In this document: piece after piece, positions 36,425-48,024 of the stretch
Layout: every line of letters begins with the position of its first letter
Numbering within the stretch: position 1 is the stretch's first letter
NCBI GenBank assembly: GCA_034620365.1
Contig: JAQGEQ010000367.1
Span: 62,001 to 126,000 of the forward strand
Direction: 5' to 3'
Length of the DNA: 64,000 nt
Source: Pegea sp. RAD2-039
Lineage: Eukaryota; Chordata; Thaliacea; Salpida; Salpidae
Position numbers and translations under genes: made by a program
Notes under the pieces: model-generated
What the model was told of the DNA's origin: nothing
Database searches by the model: none
Seen by the model: only the letters and a program-made list of their open reading frames with translations

Positions 36425-36568
36425 ACTTCTGAATTATGTACAACCAGCTGGCGTCGAGAACTTCCAGAAGACACTAAGTGCTGAAGTAGCTTAAAGCTTT
36501 GTTTCTCCTAGAAACTTTTAACTGTTATAAATATGACTTGTCCGGGTTCGAACCCGCTACCTTTCGCA
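36425..36568 (-). mobile_element. Possible tRNA-derived SINE remnant
   Basis: On the minus strand GCGAAAGGTAGC runs into GGGTTCGAACCCG, a tRNA T arm with a perfect box B but no box A or acceptor upstream. About 120 bases of GC-richer unique sequence follow (GTTTCTAGGAGAAAC, ACGCCAGCTGG). This fits the 3' half of a tRNA-headed SINE, or a tRNA fragment. It lies 20 bases from the tRNA-Gln gene, also on the minus strand. Confidence 0.4.
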
Positions 36569-36587
36569 AAAATGTAAATAAAAAAAT

Positions 36588-36659
36588 AGGTCCTGCCGAG
36601 ATTTGAACTCGGATCGCTGGATTCAAAGTCCAGAGTGCTAACCGTTACACCACAGGGCC
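36588..36659 (-). tRNA. tRNA-Gln (TTG), with an acceptor mismatch
   Basis: A 72-base cloverleaf on the minus strand: D arm GGTGTAACGGTTAGCAC, anticodon loop CTTTGAA (TTG), T arm CGAGTTCAAATCTCG and discriminator T. Acceptor strands GGCCCTG and CAGGACC pair except position 3:70, which is C:A. It may be a slightly decayed or specialised copy. Confidence 0.93.
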
Positions 36660-37521
36660 GGTTGATGAATTTGTATTAAATGATACTAAATTTTATCAAA
36701 ACTTTTAAATCAGTAAAGTTTTTTGATAAATAAATATGCTATAGAAATCTAAGTTTATCTAAGAACTTAGATCATAAAAATTCCTAGATTAACTACCCCA
36801 ACAAAATTTTGATGACACAGGTTGTTAAGTATTGTTGAAATTTATTAAAAATTAATCTTTAAAGTTTCCTGAAGATATTTTTGGGGTCTCTAAAGACAAC
36901 CTGATGTAAATTCTTTCAAAATTAATATTTTTGCTACTTAATTTTTTTACTAAATATATTCATAAAAAATTTGAAATTAAAAATTTCAGAAATAAATTGA
37001 TGATTTTATTTTTACAAATATTCAAAAATTTTTTTTGAAAATTTTAAACTGAAATATTCTATTCAACGTCAAGTTACGGATAAAAACAGATTTAAGATAA
37101 ATGTTTGTAAGATTATTTTCAAACTAATGATTGTAAATTCTTCAATTAATCTTTTAAAATCATTAAATCTTATTTTGATCTTCTTTTTATAAATTTTCAG
37201 TTAATGATTTGAACATTATAAAGTTTGAAAATGTTTTCCAAAAACTTCTTTTATGTTTAAATCTATAATTTTAAAAACCTTTTTAATAAATTCTTTTAAA
37301 AAAAAATAATTCAATTTTAACTTAAACTTTAAAAATGATTTTTTTAAAATTGAGTAACTTGATAAAAAAAAAATTACAAAAGAAGATAATTTTTAACTTG
37401 ATAAATGAAAGACATCAACGAAATAAATTAAAAAGAAATTACTTTACAAAAAGAGCTACCAATTTTCAATCACAAATGAAAAGTATAAAAAGTGTTTCCA
37501 ATTGGAAAAAAATAAATCAAA
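36660..37521. other. AT-rich, nothing recognised
   Basis: Spacer between tRNA-Gln and the 3' end of the coiled-coil gene. No feature supported. Confidence 0.5.
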
Positions 37522-39808
37522 TTACTTGCTTGGCATCACTACATAAACCCAAATAGCAAGGACTAATACAGACGCAATACTTCCAACAGTTGCAGATGTA
37601 AACAATTGCTGGACGAAAGGCGATTTTAAGATTGATATACGCTGAGGAGCTTCCGGAGCTTCCTGCGGAGATTTTTCGGGATCAGCATCTTCTTTTTGAT
37701 CTTGTTTTTTAGGTTCTGAAACTGATTTGATGATTGATGTAATCTGTGAATTATAAAACTTATTTTTGAGTGAGATAGATGAAAAAAGTTGGATATTCGG
37801 AAATAATGATTTAATTTTTATGAAATCTTATTTTGAAATAATCTTTTACAAGTTTGAATAAATACTTGAAATAAAAGATCAATTGGCAAAGAATTTTATG
37901 AGTTGTTCAAAGAGAAGTTGAAGTGCTTTTAATGACATAAATAAGTTTCAAAACAACTTTTTTGATTGATATATTCCAAAACTATTTGTCAAGTTTCAAA
38001 AATTAAATTGAAATAATCAATTTGAAAATCAAGTTTAAAAAAATTGAAAAAATTTTCAAATTATTTGTAAAATGAAAATTTCCAAATTTATAAATAATTT
38101 AATAAATTTTACATCCGAAGAAAACTAAAAAAATTATTAAAAGTTAGTTTAGAATAAAATCAGATTAATTTAAATTCAATATTAAAAAGATTTAGATGAA
38201 GAAGATCACCTGCTGAATTACTGCCACTAGGTGGCGTTGTTTCATCACTGCTTCATCTCTCCCATTCTTCATCCGATCGACTTCTAGCTCCAACTGATGA
38301 AGATAATCACTTGAAGGAGGAGGCATCTGAAAGATTTAAAGATGTACAATCACAAATATTTAAAGAAAAGTTTGTAAAAAATCTTCTTTAAAAAATCATT
38401 TCATTTTGTCTGAAGTCTGTTATCTTATGGAGGATAACTCAAAGGATTAAATAAACTCATAAGATCTTTAAAAACATCTTAGCATAAAGATCTTTAGTGA
38501 TAGCCCAAGAATGTCTGATTTATTTGATTTGAAAATTTGAATATTTTCTGAGCTCAACTTTTAATACAACCACATCATATGGTAAGGAGTGAATTAAGAA
38601 GTAAAAGATGCAGATGAGATGTTTATACTTCACAAAAAATCATTGAAATAGAAGCAGCAGTAAAAAAATTTCAGATTAAAGTTAAATTTGTTAATTAATC
38701 TGAAGATGAAGTCGTTCAATTATAAGAATTGATTAACTGATAAAGTTTTAAAACAATTTGCAAATGTTAAAGTTTATTTACTATAAAAAGAAAAAAGATA
38801 AATTTTCAAGTCCAATATTTCAATAATTAAAAAGTTTGGCATCAAATATTTAAATTAAAAATAATTACAAAATCAGTAACTTTTCAATTTATAAAATTAG
38901 AATTATTCACCTGTAAGTTCTTCCCTTTCAATTGTTCAACATTTTCTTTAAGTTTTGAGTTTGATTCTAATAAATCCTGCTTTTCTAATTGCAAAATCTT
39001 CTTATCCTGAAAAAATTATCAGTTTTATAACTAGTTGCTAATAAAATATTTAGTTTAATTTCCATAAATACTTTTTCAATTTCTCTTAATTTGTCTTCTA
39101 ATCTTCTTATCTCGTTTGATTCACTTATAGTCAGTTTTTCTGAAAGTAAAAACAGAAAAATTTGAATATTATTGAAAAATAATAGTTAACAGATTCAATT
39201 ATTAAAAGGTTTGAATTATTAAAATCACTAATTAATATTAAGATAAAAGATGTACATAAAAATGAAATATTTTTACAATTATTAGATAAAGTTTGAGCAC
39301 AAGTTGACATAATTAAAAAAAATTAAAAATTAACTCCAAAAATAGAATTAAAATAATTGTTTTTAGTTTTATAATGTACTTTGTAAAGTTACAGATTAAT
39401 TTATGTCTATAAATATTCTTTTAATTTAGTAATAGTTGTTTAAAATAGTTAAACACAACACAAAAAATAAATTAAAATGTTTAAATTGAAATATAAATTA
39501 ATGAAATTTAATATTTTAGATATCAAGTAACTTTATAAAAGATGAAATAAACAACAAAATTTTAAAACAAAAAAGAATTATGAAATAAAATTTATAAACA
39601 AAGGTTTATATAAAATAATATAATAATAATAACTTTAAGAAAAATAACTTGACTTCTAAAATAATAATTGAGTTATAAAATAAAATTGACAAAAACAAAT
39701 GAATTATAACTAACAAAATTAAAAGCAACTAAATACAAGATACAAATAAAAAAATTAGAATTTTAGTAAAATATAAATGTAAAAATAATTGATGATACCT
39801 CTTGCCAT
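37522..39808 (-). CDS. Tail-anchored coiled-coil membrane protein (170 aa), family unknown
   Basis: Five exons: 39808-39799, 39139-39072, 39006-38911, 38326-38210 and 37743-37522. They join in phase (1, 0, 0, 0) to 170 codons plus stop. Residues 4-58 are heptad-rich charged helix (SNEIRRLEDKLREIEK, then DKKILQLEKQDLLESNSKL), a second helix follows MPPPSSDYLHQLELEVDRMK, then comes an acidic proline-rich linker (EDADPEKSPQEAPEAPQ). The C-terminal transmembrane segment is about 147-169 (VGSIASVLVLAIWVYVV), leaving only MPSK after it. The layout indicates a cytosol-facing tail-anchored protein of an organelle membrane. I do not recognise the family. The first coding exon has only 10 bases, so an upstream alternative start cannot be excluded. 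Confidence 0.75.
38224..38236 (+). promoter_or_regulatory. CTCF-like motif inside a coding exon
   Basis: CCACTAGGTGGCG matches the CTCF core and differs by one base from the motif at 29193. It lies within exon 4 of the coiled-coil gene, so coding constraint may explain it. Confidence 0.25.
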
Positions 39809-41864
39809 TTTTTCAATATAAATCCAATCAAATCTATTAAATTTTTACAATAAAACTAAAAGAAAAATTCTCATTAATTGTAGTCAATAATTCCTGTATT
39901 TTGTGAATTCATCTGATATAATCTTAAACACTAATTGATTTATTCATTCTAAAAAACATATTCTTAGTCTATAAAAAATCTAACAATTTATTAATGAAAC
40001 TAAAGTACCTCAAAAGTACAAAAACTGATTATAGAATATTCAAGTAAGAAATAAAATTTATGAGCTTGCTTATATAAAACTTTTTAAGTCTATTTTACAA
40101 ATCAAGTGAAATAATTAAGTAAATATATAATGTTGAATTACTTATGAAACAAGTTTAAAAAAAAATAGTAAAAGAAAAATTCCAAAACAAAATTTTGTTA
40201 TTATAAACTTTTAAATAACTCAAAAATTAGTAATTTTTTATGAAAAGCAGTTTTAAAATAACTTAGAAATAAAATAATTGAACAAAAGTAAGATATTTTG
40301 AGTTAATGTAAACTCTTTTATTAGTAAATATAAATTATCAAATGATAAGTTTATACAAAACTTATAAATATCATATTCTTTAATATAATATAGTTAAAAT
40401 AAAATCATTATATACAACAAAATATATTTAAAGCCTACATTAAATAAGTATGGTGATAATCATAAAAAAAAACATATAAATAAATATATTATATAAAATT
40501 ATCTAATAAAATACAAAGAAAAACTTCAATAATATCAAAATATTATCAAATTTCAATGGTTTTTGGTGAAAAAAATGTATTTTTAAGTTATGAAATGTAT
40601 TAAATATAAATATTACTAAAATTAATAGCTTTAAGCTATAAATTTTTTATAAATTATTAAATATTTAACAAATTTGCTAATATCAGATTAAATTTATTGC
40701 AAAAAAATAATAAAATCTATTTAAAAATCTATTTAGAAATCTTAAAACTAGAAAATATACAAAAATACATCAACATGAAAAAATAATAAGAGTTTCATTT
40801 AACAACAACAAGAAACCCTTATCATAAACCAGTAACATTAAGCAACATTAGCACATTTTACTAAACGTTTTCAAACAATGAAAGTACAAATATGACTTTT
40901 TTACAAAATGTATTTAAAATAAAATTTGTAAGATTTCATTAAAAATTTATACACAAATGTTAAATAAACTAAGATACAGATTTTATAGATTATTTAAAAA
41001 AAAATGGAGCTACAGATTATTTAGACGAATATAAACTATTTTTTAATATAAACTTTAGACAGTAATGTTTAAACAAAACAAAGTGAATGTTATTTTTAAA
41101 TTCAATTTACGGTTAATCTAAAAGATAAAGTAGTTTTTATAATTTTAATAAACAAAATATTTCTTTCAATAATAATTAACCGTTTTTATGAAGTTATTTT
41201 ACTTATTTGAAGAGCATAGGTGCTGCTAATATTTTGCTGAAGTTTTAAAGCTTTATAAGCATCTTCAACGACCGAAATATTGCAAGCAAGATTTTATTTA
41301 CAAGCAAGCTACTAAAATCATTCCTTTCATTCATTTTTGCATCAAAAGAAGTGTTGACTAAAACTTTAAATCAAGCTAGATAAATAAAAATACATTTATT
41401 CCATAAATGTTTCATAAATTTCTAAAGAATTGTCAAATTTCATTTTTTAATTTTGTTGACTTTAAGAAACTTGATATGAAGTTGTCTTCTAGAAAAGATA
41501 CTCAAAGTAATTTTGGTCGAGGTGTTTTATTTATGCAGACTATCAAACCACAAAATATCGTACACATCTTATCAACAAAATTAACATAAGTGAATCTTTA
41601 CTAACTTATTTTGAGGAATGGAAAGTTTTTTTTTATACTTTTAACCCGAATACTTATGAACTAGGAAATCTATATTTGATTCAATTTTGAATCTTAAAAA
41701 TTTGTAGTCGAGAGAATTAACGAGTCGTCTGACCTGTAAAAGTCTTAAAATACTTCAAAAAACTCGAGTTTATAAACATTTTGTTAAAATTTAAAACCAT
41801 TTAAATAAGTTTTTATTTTTATTACGAAAATGGCCACAAAACATTTTGGGTTAAAAACTCAACA
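39809..41864. other. AT-rich, nothing recognised
   Basis: Upstream of the coiled-coil gene and downstream of the minus-strand transferase-like gene. One 60-codon plus frame near 41407 has no coding character. Confidence 0.5.
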
Positions 41865-43540
41865 TTAAAATCTACAAATATCTGGAAACTTCGGTTGATG
41901 ACAACCAAGATACGAATAATCATTTCTTCCACTATCACATTTACTATCACTGATGACGTGTACGTTTGATGACGTCACTCCGCTACGCTCAGCTGCTGTC
42001 TTCCCAAACAAACTACCATACGTCAGAAAGATGACGTCACAACTTGCTATGACGAAATATTCGGCAAACGTTTTCTGCACACGTAAAATGGTTTTGTCGT
42101 CACCATATCCAGCTACTGATGACATCACGTGCACGATCGAGTCGTTTAGCGTTGCCACGGTGACGTCATAACGACGCTTGTCAGCTTCTGAAGTTTGATG
42201 ATAGTCAAAGATGATAGCAGAAGCAAGCCATTGCTTGATGACGTCACAATCTGAGATTATGATGACGTGATAGCGGATTCGTTCGCCGTGATAGGTTGAA
42301 GTTGAATCATCTCGTACGAAGTTAGCGAAACAGCGCGCGAAGTTTGTTTCGTCACCATCTGATAGGAATCTGTTCTTTTCGCCTTTACCTGTACGGACCA
42401 CTAGTGCCACCTGGCGGATGGAATTTGAGCAACCCAAAGCTGAGATAGAATTGATGATTGTTTGAACTTGTTGTGAAGGTTGGAATAAACCTCGCATCAA
42501 ATGCACTTGCGATATTTCCTGTTGGAAATTATTAAATTTTAGAAGTTGGAAACACTTTTTGTTATTAATAAAAGTTTTAAATCTATCAATTCTAGAAATT
42601 TAATCCTTCTAACTTATTTATATATTACAATAAACGCGAAGGAGGGTGACTGAAGAGAGCACCTCTCGCTAACACATTCTCACAAATAACATCTATTAGA
42701 TTAGAAATATAGAAAGTAAAAGATGCAACACATCTTATTTCAGTAGTCCTCAAAACATATAATAGTGAACAATTACATAGAATATTAATAGTATAAAAAA
42801 TCACAGTTTAGAAATGTTGGTAATATTTAACAAACAAGAAATTTAATCGTAAATTTGATATAATTTTCTCAAAATATTATCAACTTTTAAATATGAACTT
42901 TATCAGCTGTTTCAAATATAAAAAATGTTAATTAATATTTAATGACTTTACTATTTACTTAATTAGAAAAGTCGGAATGTAAAAAACGCTCTTCCTAAAA
43001 CTCCTTACTAGTAAACTTTCAGAGAATTTCGAAAAGAAGAGAAAAGACACAAAAGAAGCCGACATTATAGGAAACCAATCACTATACTTGAAAACAAATG
43101 ATTAAGATCTTAAAAGAACTCTTCAGCCAAAATGGATTTTTAAAACAAAACTTTTTGGGGAGTTCCCCTTACTTGCGACCGATTATTAATTTTTTAATAA
43201 AGTGATTCCGTTTATGAGATTCGAATGAGTCAGTAGCAAAGTTTCTTTGAGAATCTTAATAATTATACTATGTTGACTCTTCTACCTTGTAAGTCTTTTG
43301 TTATTACCGTTTTTCGATTCAAAAATAGTTTTTGTTTGATTTGAAAACTTTCGTTTTAAGCCGAAAAAGAAAATTTGTAAATATTTCACTTGAAATTTTT
43401 ATTCAATTGAAATGAAGCATAAAACAAACAGTTATTAAATCTTTTGTTTAAAGATAAGTTTATAGCTTAAAAAATTCAAAAAGCTTAAAAAACTACTTGA
43501 AATCAATTTCCAACAATTAACGGAAACAGATAAAAAAAAG

Positions 43541-43614
<74 letters not shown>

Positions 43615-44465
43615 ATATACTTACCTAATTTAATTATCATATTTAATACATAAATTAGTTTTTATTTTTATTCATTTTACTAAAATTAAATAAAAATCGA
43701 TTAGCTAATTTTCTTTTTATAAATTTATGATAATTTTTTACAAAGTACTTTTTTGGCTTTTATCAAAAATGCCCGAGAATAATCTAAAAAACCCATAAAC
43801 TCACAAAGTCATTCACAATCAGCTCTTTGTTGATTGGATGATCACTAGTGACGTGTCCTCGAATAAATGATGACGGATGACAAGCACATAACAAGGGTTC
43901 ATCTCTTATTTGAATATCTACAGCTCTTTTATAATCAAACTGGAAAGGCAATTCCTTAAAACCAACTGTCCAGTTAAAGGGATTCCAGTCCACAAAAAAA
44001 AGCCTGTACATAAGTCAAGCATGACGTCATTCACGCATCAATGAACATGATGACGTCATAAAGTTTGTTTAAAAGATTATTCCAAGTTAATGACACCTAG
44101 TGACGGAAAATTGTCGATGATGTCATCACTTACTTTCCATGACGTATAGCTTTCGCGAATGCCGCCGAAGCTGCTCCGATGCTATCTCCAAGTCCGGCAA
44201 CTGGTTCAAATACCACAATCTCCTTCTCGTCGCATCTGATGGTGACGTCATTAAGTGTTGTTTGATGCCAATCACTATAGTAACTGATAAGTGAGTCGAA
44301 GTCAGTCAAGTGTGACGTTTTGATGGGCATTTTAAAAGGCTTCCAATTGGGCGATACATCGCGTTGGCAGCTATGAGTTGTAGTGACCATTTTTGAGTCA
44401 GAGTCACTTGACGCATAAAATATTTGCATCAATAACACAAGCGGCAGAATCATTGATGACGTCAT
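41865..44465 (-). CDS. Putative secretory glycosyltransferase-like protein, paralogue A (394 aa)
   Basis: Three exons: 44465-44134, 44003-43805 and 42518-41865, with phases 2 and 0, give 394 codons plus stop. The N-terminus (SMILPLVLLMQIFYASS) is a signal peptide or anchor. Landmarks are VFEPVAGLGDSIGAASAAF before the first junction, LFFVDWNPFNW after it, VALVVRTG and FLSDGDE, and near the C-terminus KTFAEYFVIASCDVIFLTYG, SLFGKTAAE and YSYLGCHQPKFPDIC. A G-x-G-D segment, a beta-strand ending in R-T-G and a CD-FLT-GS-FG block have the order seen in GT-B fucosyltransferase-superfamily enzymes (GT37/GT11/GT23-like). This is a distant resemblance and the activity is inferred. The divergent neighbour at 46.4 kb has the same landmarks and intron phases. 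Intron 2 holds a LINE fragment and a tRNA-Asn gene. Confidence 0.85.
42613..42830 (-). mobile_element. LINE 3'-end fragment in an intron
   Basis: About 215 bases of the shared LINE 3' end. It is sense to its host gene and lies in intron 2 of paralogue A, about 95 bases upstream of exon 3 in transcription order. Its hairpin arms are preserved. Confidence 0.85.
43541..43614 (-). tRNA. tRNA-Asn (GTT), intronic
   Basis: A 74-base cloverleaf with acceptor GTCTCCG/CGGGGAC, D arm GGCGCAATCGGTTAGCGC, anticodon loop CTGTTAA (GTT), T arm GGTGGTTCAAGCCCACC and discriminator G. It lies in intron 2 of the minus-strand transferase-like gene, in the same orientation. It is identical to the gene at 49968. 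Confidence 0.97.
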
Positions 44466-46445
44466 CGATATTAGACAAAATGGCTTTTTTGAACAAAAGT
44501 TATTTAAAAAAAAAACATAACTAACAAGTACTGAAAAAAAAAGTTTTTTTGCTGAAATTCAACTTTAACCTGAATTTTTGATGACGTCATCAAGTCGTGA
44601 TGGACACCGCGGAGAAAAATTCGCAGTATGAACTGTTAAAGTCTTATGTCTGAAAGATAAGCTGAAAAACTGTAGTTGGTTTCTACTGCGGGAAATCCCC
44701 AAAACAACTCGATCTGAATATTTAGAAAAGTCAACGAAGTATAACAAATTTTACAAATCTCCTTAAAATGTTTACAAATCAACAAATCAGCGAGAGTCAA
44801 TATTTTTAGAATCAATTAGAGTAGCTTTATTGACTCGTTTTTTTTTTTCTAATTGACTCGTAAATGATTTTAGGTAGAGTCAATTAAGGAAAACTTATTT
44901 TAAAATGTTTACTTGTCTTCTTCTTTTCATTTAACTCAACAATAAAAACTTTTCTTGTAAAAATAATGATTCAAATAATAGAATCTACCAATTTTTATAC
45001 TAGTTTAGCCTATAAGCTGAATACAAAATATTCAATAGTGGTTTCGATCAATAAGTTTTTAACTATAAACAAATTAAGTCGAGTTAAAAATGATTCTTTC
45101 AAAAATTCTAACTTTTAAAAAAGATTCATTTGAATAAAAACTTTTAAATTATTAAAAATAAGAGTTTAAGGTTTTATCCAGTTTTATAAATTGCTTTTAA
45201 ACTGATTTTTAATAAAAGAATTTTAATTAAACTATTTTAAAATAAAATTTTTACATTTTTTACAAGAATTTTTATAATTATAATACCTTGAAATTAAACA
45301 AACATATTTTTTTAATTACTAAATTTTTAACTTAACGAATGACGTCATAATTAAAATAATTTAAAAGAAAAAATTTCAATTTTTAAATCACTAAAAGTTT
45401 ATCGTTTTAAAAACTCCTATAAATTTTATTATAGCGAAATTTTTGTTCAAATTGCTTAAAATTTTATTCTAAAAAATGATAACAATTTGATTAAGTGAAA
45501 AATAAACAGTTTCAAAATTCAATTTATCTAAAACTATTCTCTTTTCACGAAATCTTTTGATGTTTAATTAAATAATATGATTAAGAGTTTAAAGAAAAAT
45601 TTGTTGGCCTAATTGTTACTATAAAACTACAAAGTATCAATTTTATTTTAAAATAACTGTTTAGTTTCGTTCTGATCATATTTACTTTGAAATTTTACAA
45701 GATTTCACATCAATATTTTTAAAAATGATAAATTGGTTTATTTACTGGTTCAGTTTTAAAAATAAGCTCAAATCTTTATCGTCAAAAAATTGAAGAAAAA
45801 ATATTATCCCAGTGATATGCATGACTAAACACAATAATTTCTGTCTTTTTAGATACTGTAGTGTTGCTTATTGAAAAATGTAAATAGAAAAGTAGGTAAA
45901 TCATCATTTACTGAACTTTTTACTTAAGATTACTTGAGGTAGGATAAATAAAAGTATTTTTTTGGTTTTGTAAAAGCTCTAAAACAGACTAGAATATTGA
46001 TAAATTACTTTGGCGAAACTTATACAGGTTCTTGTGGTGTTTATACAGAATAAAGTTTTTTTTTTTACTTTTAAATTGATGGATTTAGGAAAAATTTTAA
46101 GAATAATGTTTGTGAAAAAAGAAAAATTTGATTAAGTAGATTTATTTCATGTTTTGATGGAGACAGTAAAATGACTTTTTCAGTTTTTAAATTGATAATT
46201 ATAATTTTTAAAGTTAAATTTTTTTCATGATTAAATCAACTTTAATTAAATATTTTCTAAATAAATTTCAAACTTCGAAATAAATAAGAAATTAAATAAA
46301 GAAATTAAATATCAAAACAAGTTTTTAAAAAAATTGATTTTCTACTTAATAACAAAAGCAGTGATGACGTCACATCCGATAAACTAATCAGGAAATTTTT
46401 TGACTTCAAATGTTTTAGGAACTAGTCTGAAATTTTCTAATAAAA
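44466..46445. other. Divergent intergenic region between the paralogues
   Basis: About 2 kb separates the two start codons. TGACGTCA sites lie at 44582, 45340 and 46365. A GC-richer patch with a minus-strand open frame (44747-44565, containing CPSRLDDV) may be a 5' leader exon of paralogue A but is not supported as coding. The rest is AT-rich. Confidence 0.45.
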
Positions 46446-47954
46446 ATGATTCGAAGTTTTTTAATTCTAAAAATTTTAATCTTAGTTTTGTTGCTGGATA
46501 AAAGCCAACAATCAGATTATTGTTATCGCGATGGTTCTTGCATGACTCCGTTTATTTTCGAATCAGACAAGTCAGCGCGATACGATGACGTCATCGCGAA
46601 ATATCAGCAGTGGCATAATTCTACTCTTTTTGATCCTCTGATACCTTGTGAGATGAAGAAAATTTTGGTTTTTACACCGATAGCAGGAATTGGTGATACA
46701 ATGGGTGCTGTTACTGCTGCATTTGAGTTAGCTGTTAAAACTAGCAGGTGAGTTATTTTGTGTCGATATTTTAATATAATTTTTGTTTTAATTTTATATA
46801 AATAGCAAATATTATAATTTAAATAATTTTTTTTAGATATTTTGAAAATGTTTATTTTAAATTTTGAATAAATATAATTAAATTATAAGCTGAATACCGC
46901 CCGGCTAGCTCAGTCGGTAGAGCGTTGGACTCTTAATCCAACGGTCGTGGGTTCGAGCCCCACGTTGGGCGCTTTTTTTATTTTTATTTTTTAACGAATA
47001 CTTCCTAAGAAATTTTAAAATTCAATCTTAAATAACTTTTTAAAATATCTGTAGAGTTAAAATTTTGTATATTTTCAGGCTTTTCTTTATTGATTGGAAG
47101 CTGTTGAATTGGTCAGTCGGTTTTCAGGATTTACCTTTTCACTTTGAGTATGAGTCAGTAAAGAACATGCAGTTGAAAGGAAAACCTCTAATTTGCATAA
47201 ATACGTCACGTGATAAACAAACCTCATTTCTATCAGGTCACGTGACCTTAGAACACGCAATACTTTCCGAAAAAGTTATTAATAAAATAGTAAGTTACAA
47301 ATAAAAAATTTCTAAAAATCGTATTTGTCAAATTAGAATCAAAAACTTCAATTTATTTTTCAGGTTTTTAAATCTAATAGTTTACTTCGTGGATTATTTA
47401 AACCTTCAAAACCGGTGGAAAAAATTGTTGAAAATATCTTTGAAAAAAATTCTGATTTCCGCACGGTGGCGCTAGCGATTCGCACTGGTCATAATGAATA
47501 TAATCAATTTCTTTCTGATGGAGATGAACAAGTCTTCGTTCGTTGTTTCACCAATTTCCTGTCGATGAAGTCATCGCAGCGTTTTCGCGTTTTCGTCGCT
47601 TCCGATAATGTTCGTGTTAAAAACTACGTCATCAGTAAACTACGGGAACTTAATAACTCAGACCTTGAAGTAGTGTCTCTATCAGATTCAATTGTTCATT
47701 TGATGCACGTTCGTCTAGATGATGACGTCATCACACGCGCTGAAAAAACCTTTGCTGAATTTTTCGCTATTTCGCGTTGTGACGTCATGTTTTTAACACA
47801 TGGAAGTTTATTTGGTCATACAGCTGCCGAATATGGTGAAGTGACGTCATCAAATCTTTATGTCATTAGCGATAGTCGATGTGATGACGTCAGAGAAAAG
47901 TATTCTTATTTAGGATGTCATGAACCTAAGTATCCACAAATTTGTGATTTGTAA
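46446..47954 (+). CDS. Putative secretory glycosyltransferase-like protein, paralogue B (367 aa)
   Basis: Exons 46446-46747, 47079-47289 and 47364-47954 (phases 2 and 0) give 367 codons plus stop. The N-terminal stretch MIRSFLILKILILVLLL is a signal peptide or type II anchor. Landmarks by residue: PIAGIGDTMGAV about 78-89, LFFIDWKLLNWSVGFQ from 102, VALAIRTG 206-213, FLSDGDE 220-226, SDSIVHLM 278-285, CDVMFLTHGSLFG 310-322, and the end YLGCHEPKYPQICDL. It matches paralogue A throughout, with shared cysteines near the C-terminus. The likely setting is the ER/Golgi lumen. A fucosyltransferase-like fold is my best guess from motif order, not a firm assignment. Intron 1 contains a same-strand tRNA-Lys gene. 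A CRE lies about 80 bases upstream of the ATG. Confidence 0.87.
46899..46971 (+). tRNA. tRNA-Lys (CTT), intronic
   Basis: A 73-base cloverleaf with acceptor GCCCGGC/GTTGGGC (one G:T pair), D arm GCTCAGTCGGTAGAGC, anticodon loop CTCTTAA (CTT), T arm CGTGGGTTCGAGCCCCACG and discriminator G, followed by a run of T. It lies in intron 1 of paralogue B on the same strand. Confidence 0.97.
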
Positions 47955-48024
47955 AGAATTTTATTTTTTAAAAGTTGAAAAAAAATGTAGGGATTTTTAG
48001 TAAAACGCCAAATTTGTCAAAAAA

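Noticed and set aside
37335-37556. 73-codon plus-strand ORF
   Set aside because: Lys/Asn/Ile-rich random composition, overlaps the last exon of the coiled-coil gene on the other strand, no family.
41953-42171. 72-codon plus-strand ORF
   Set aside because: Antisense shadow of exon 3 of the transferase-like gene.
44565-44747. 60-codon minus ORF upstream of paralogue A
   Set aside because: No ATG context, no family and no clear splice sites; kept only as a possible leader region.
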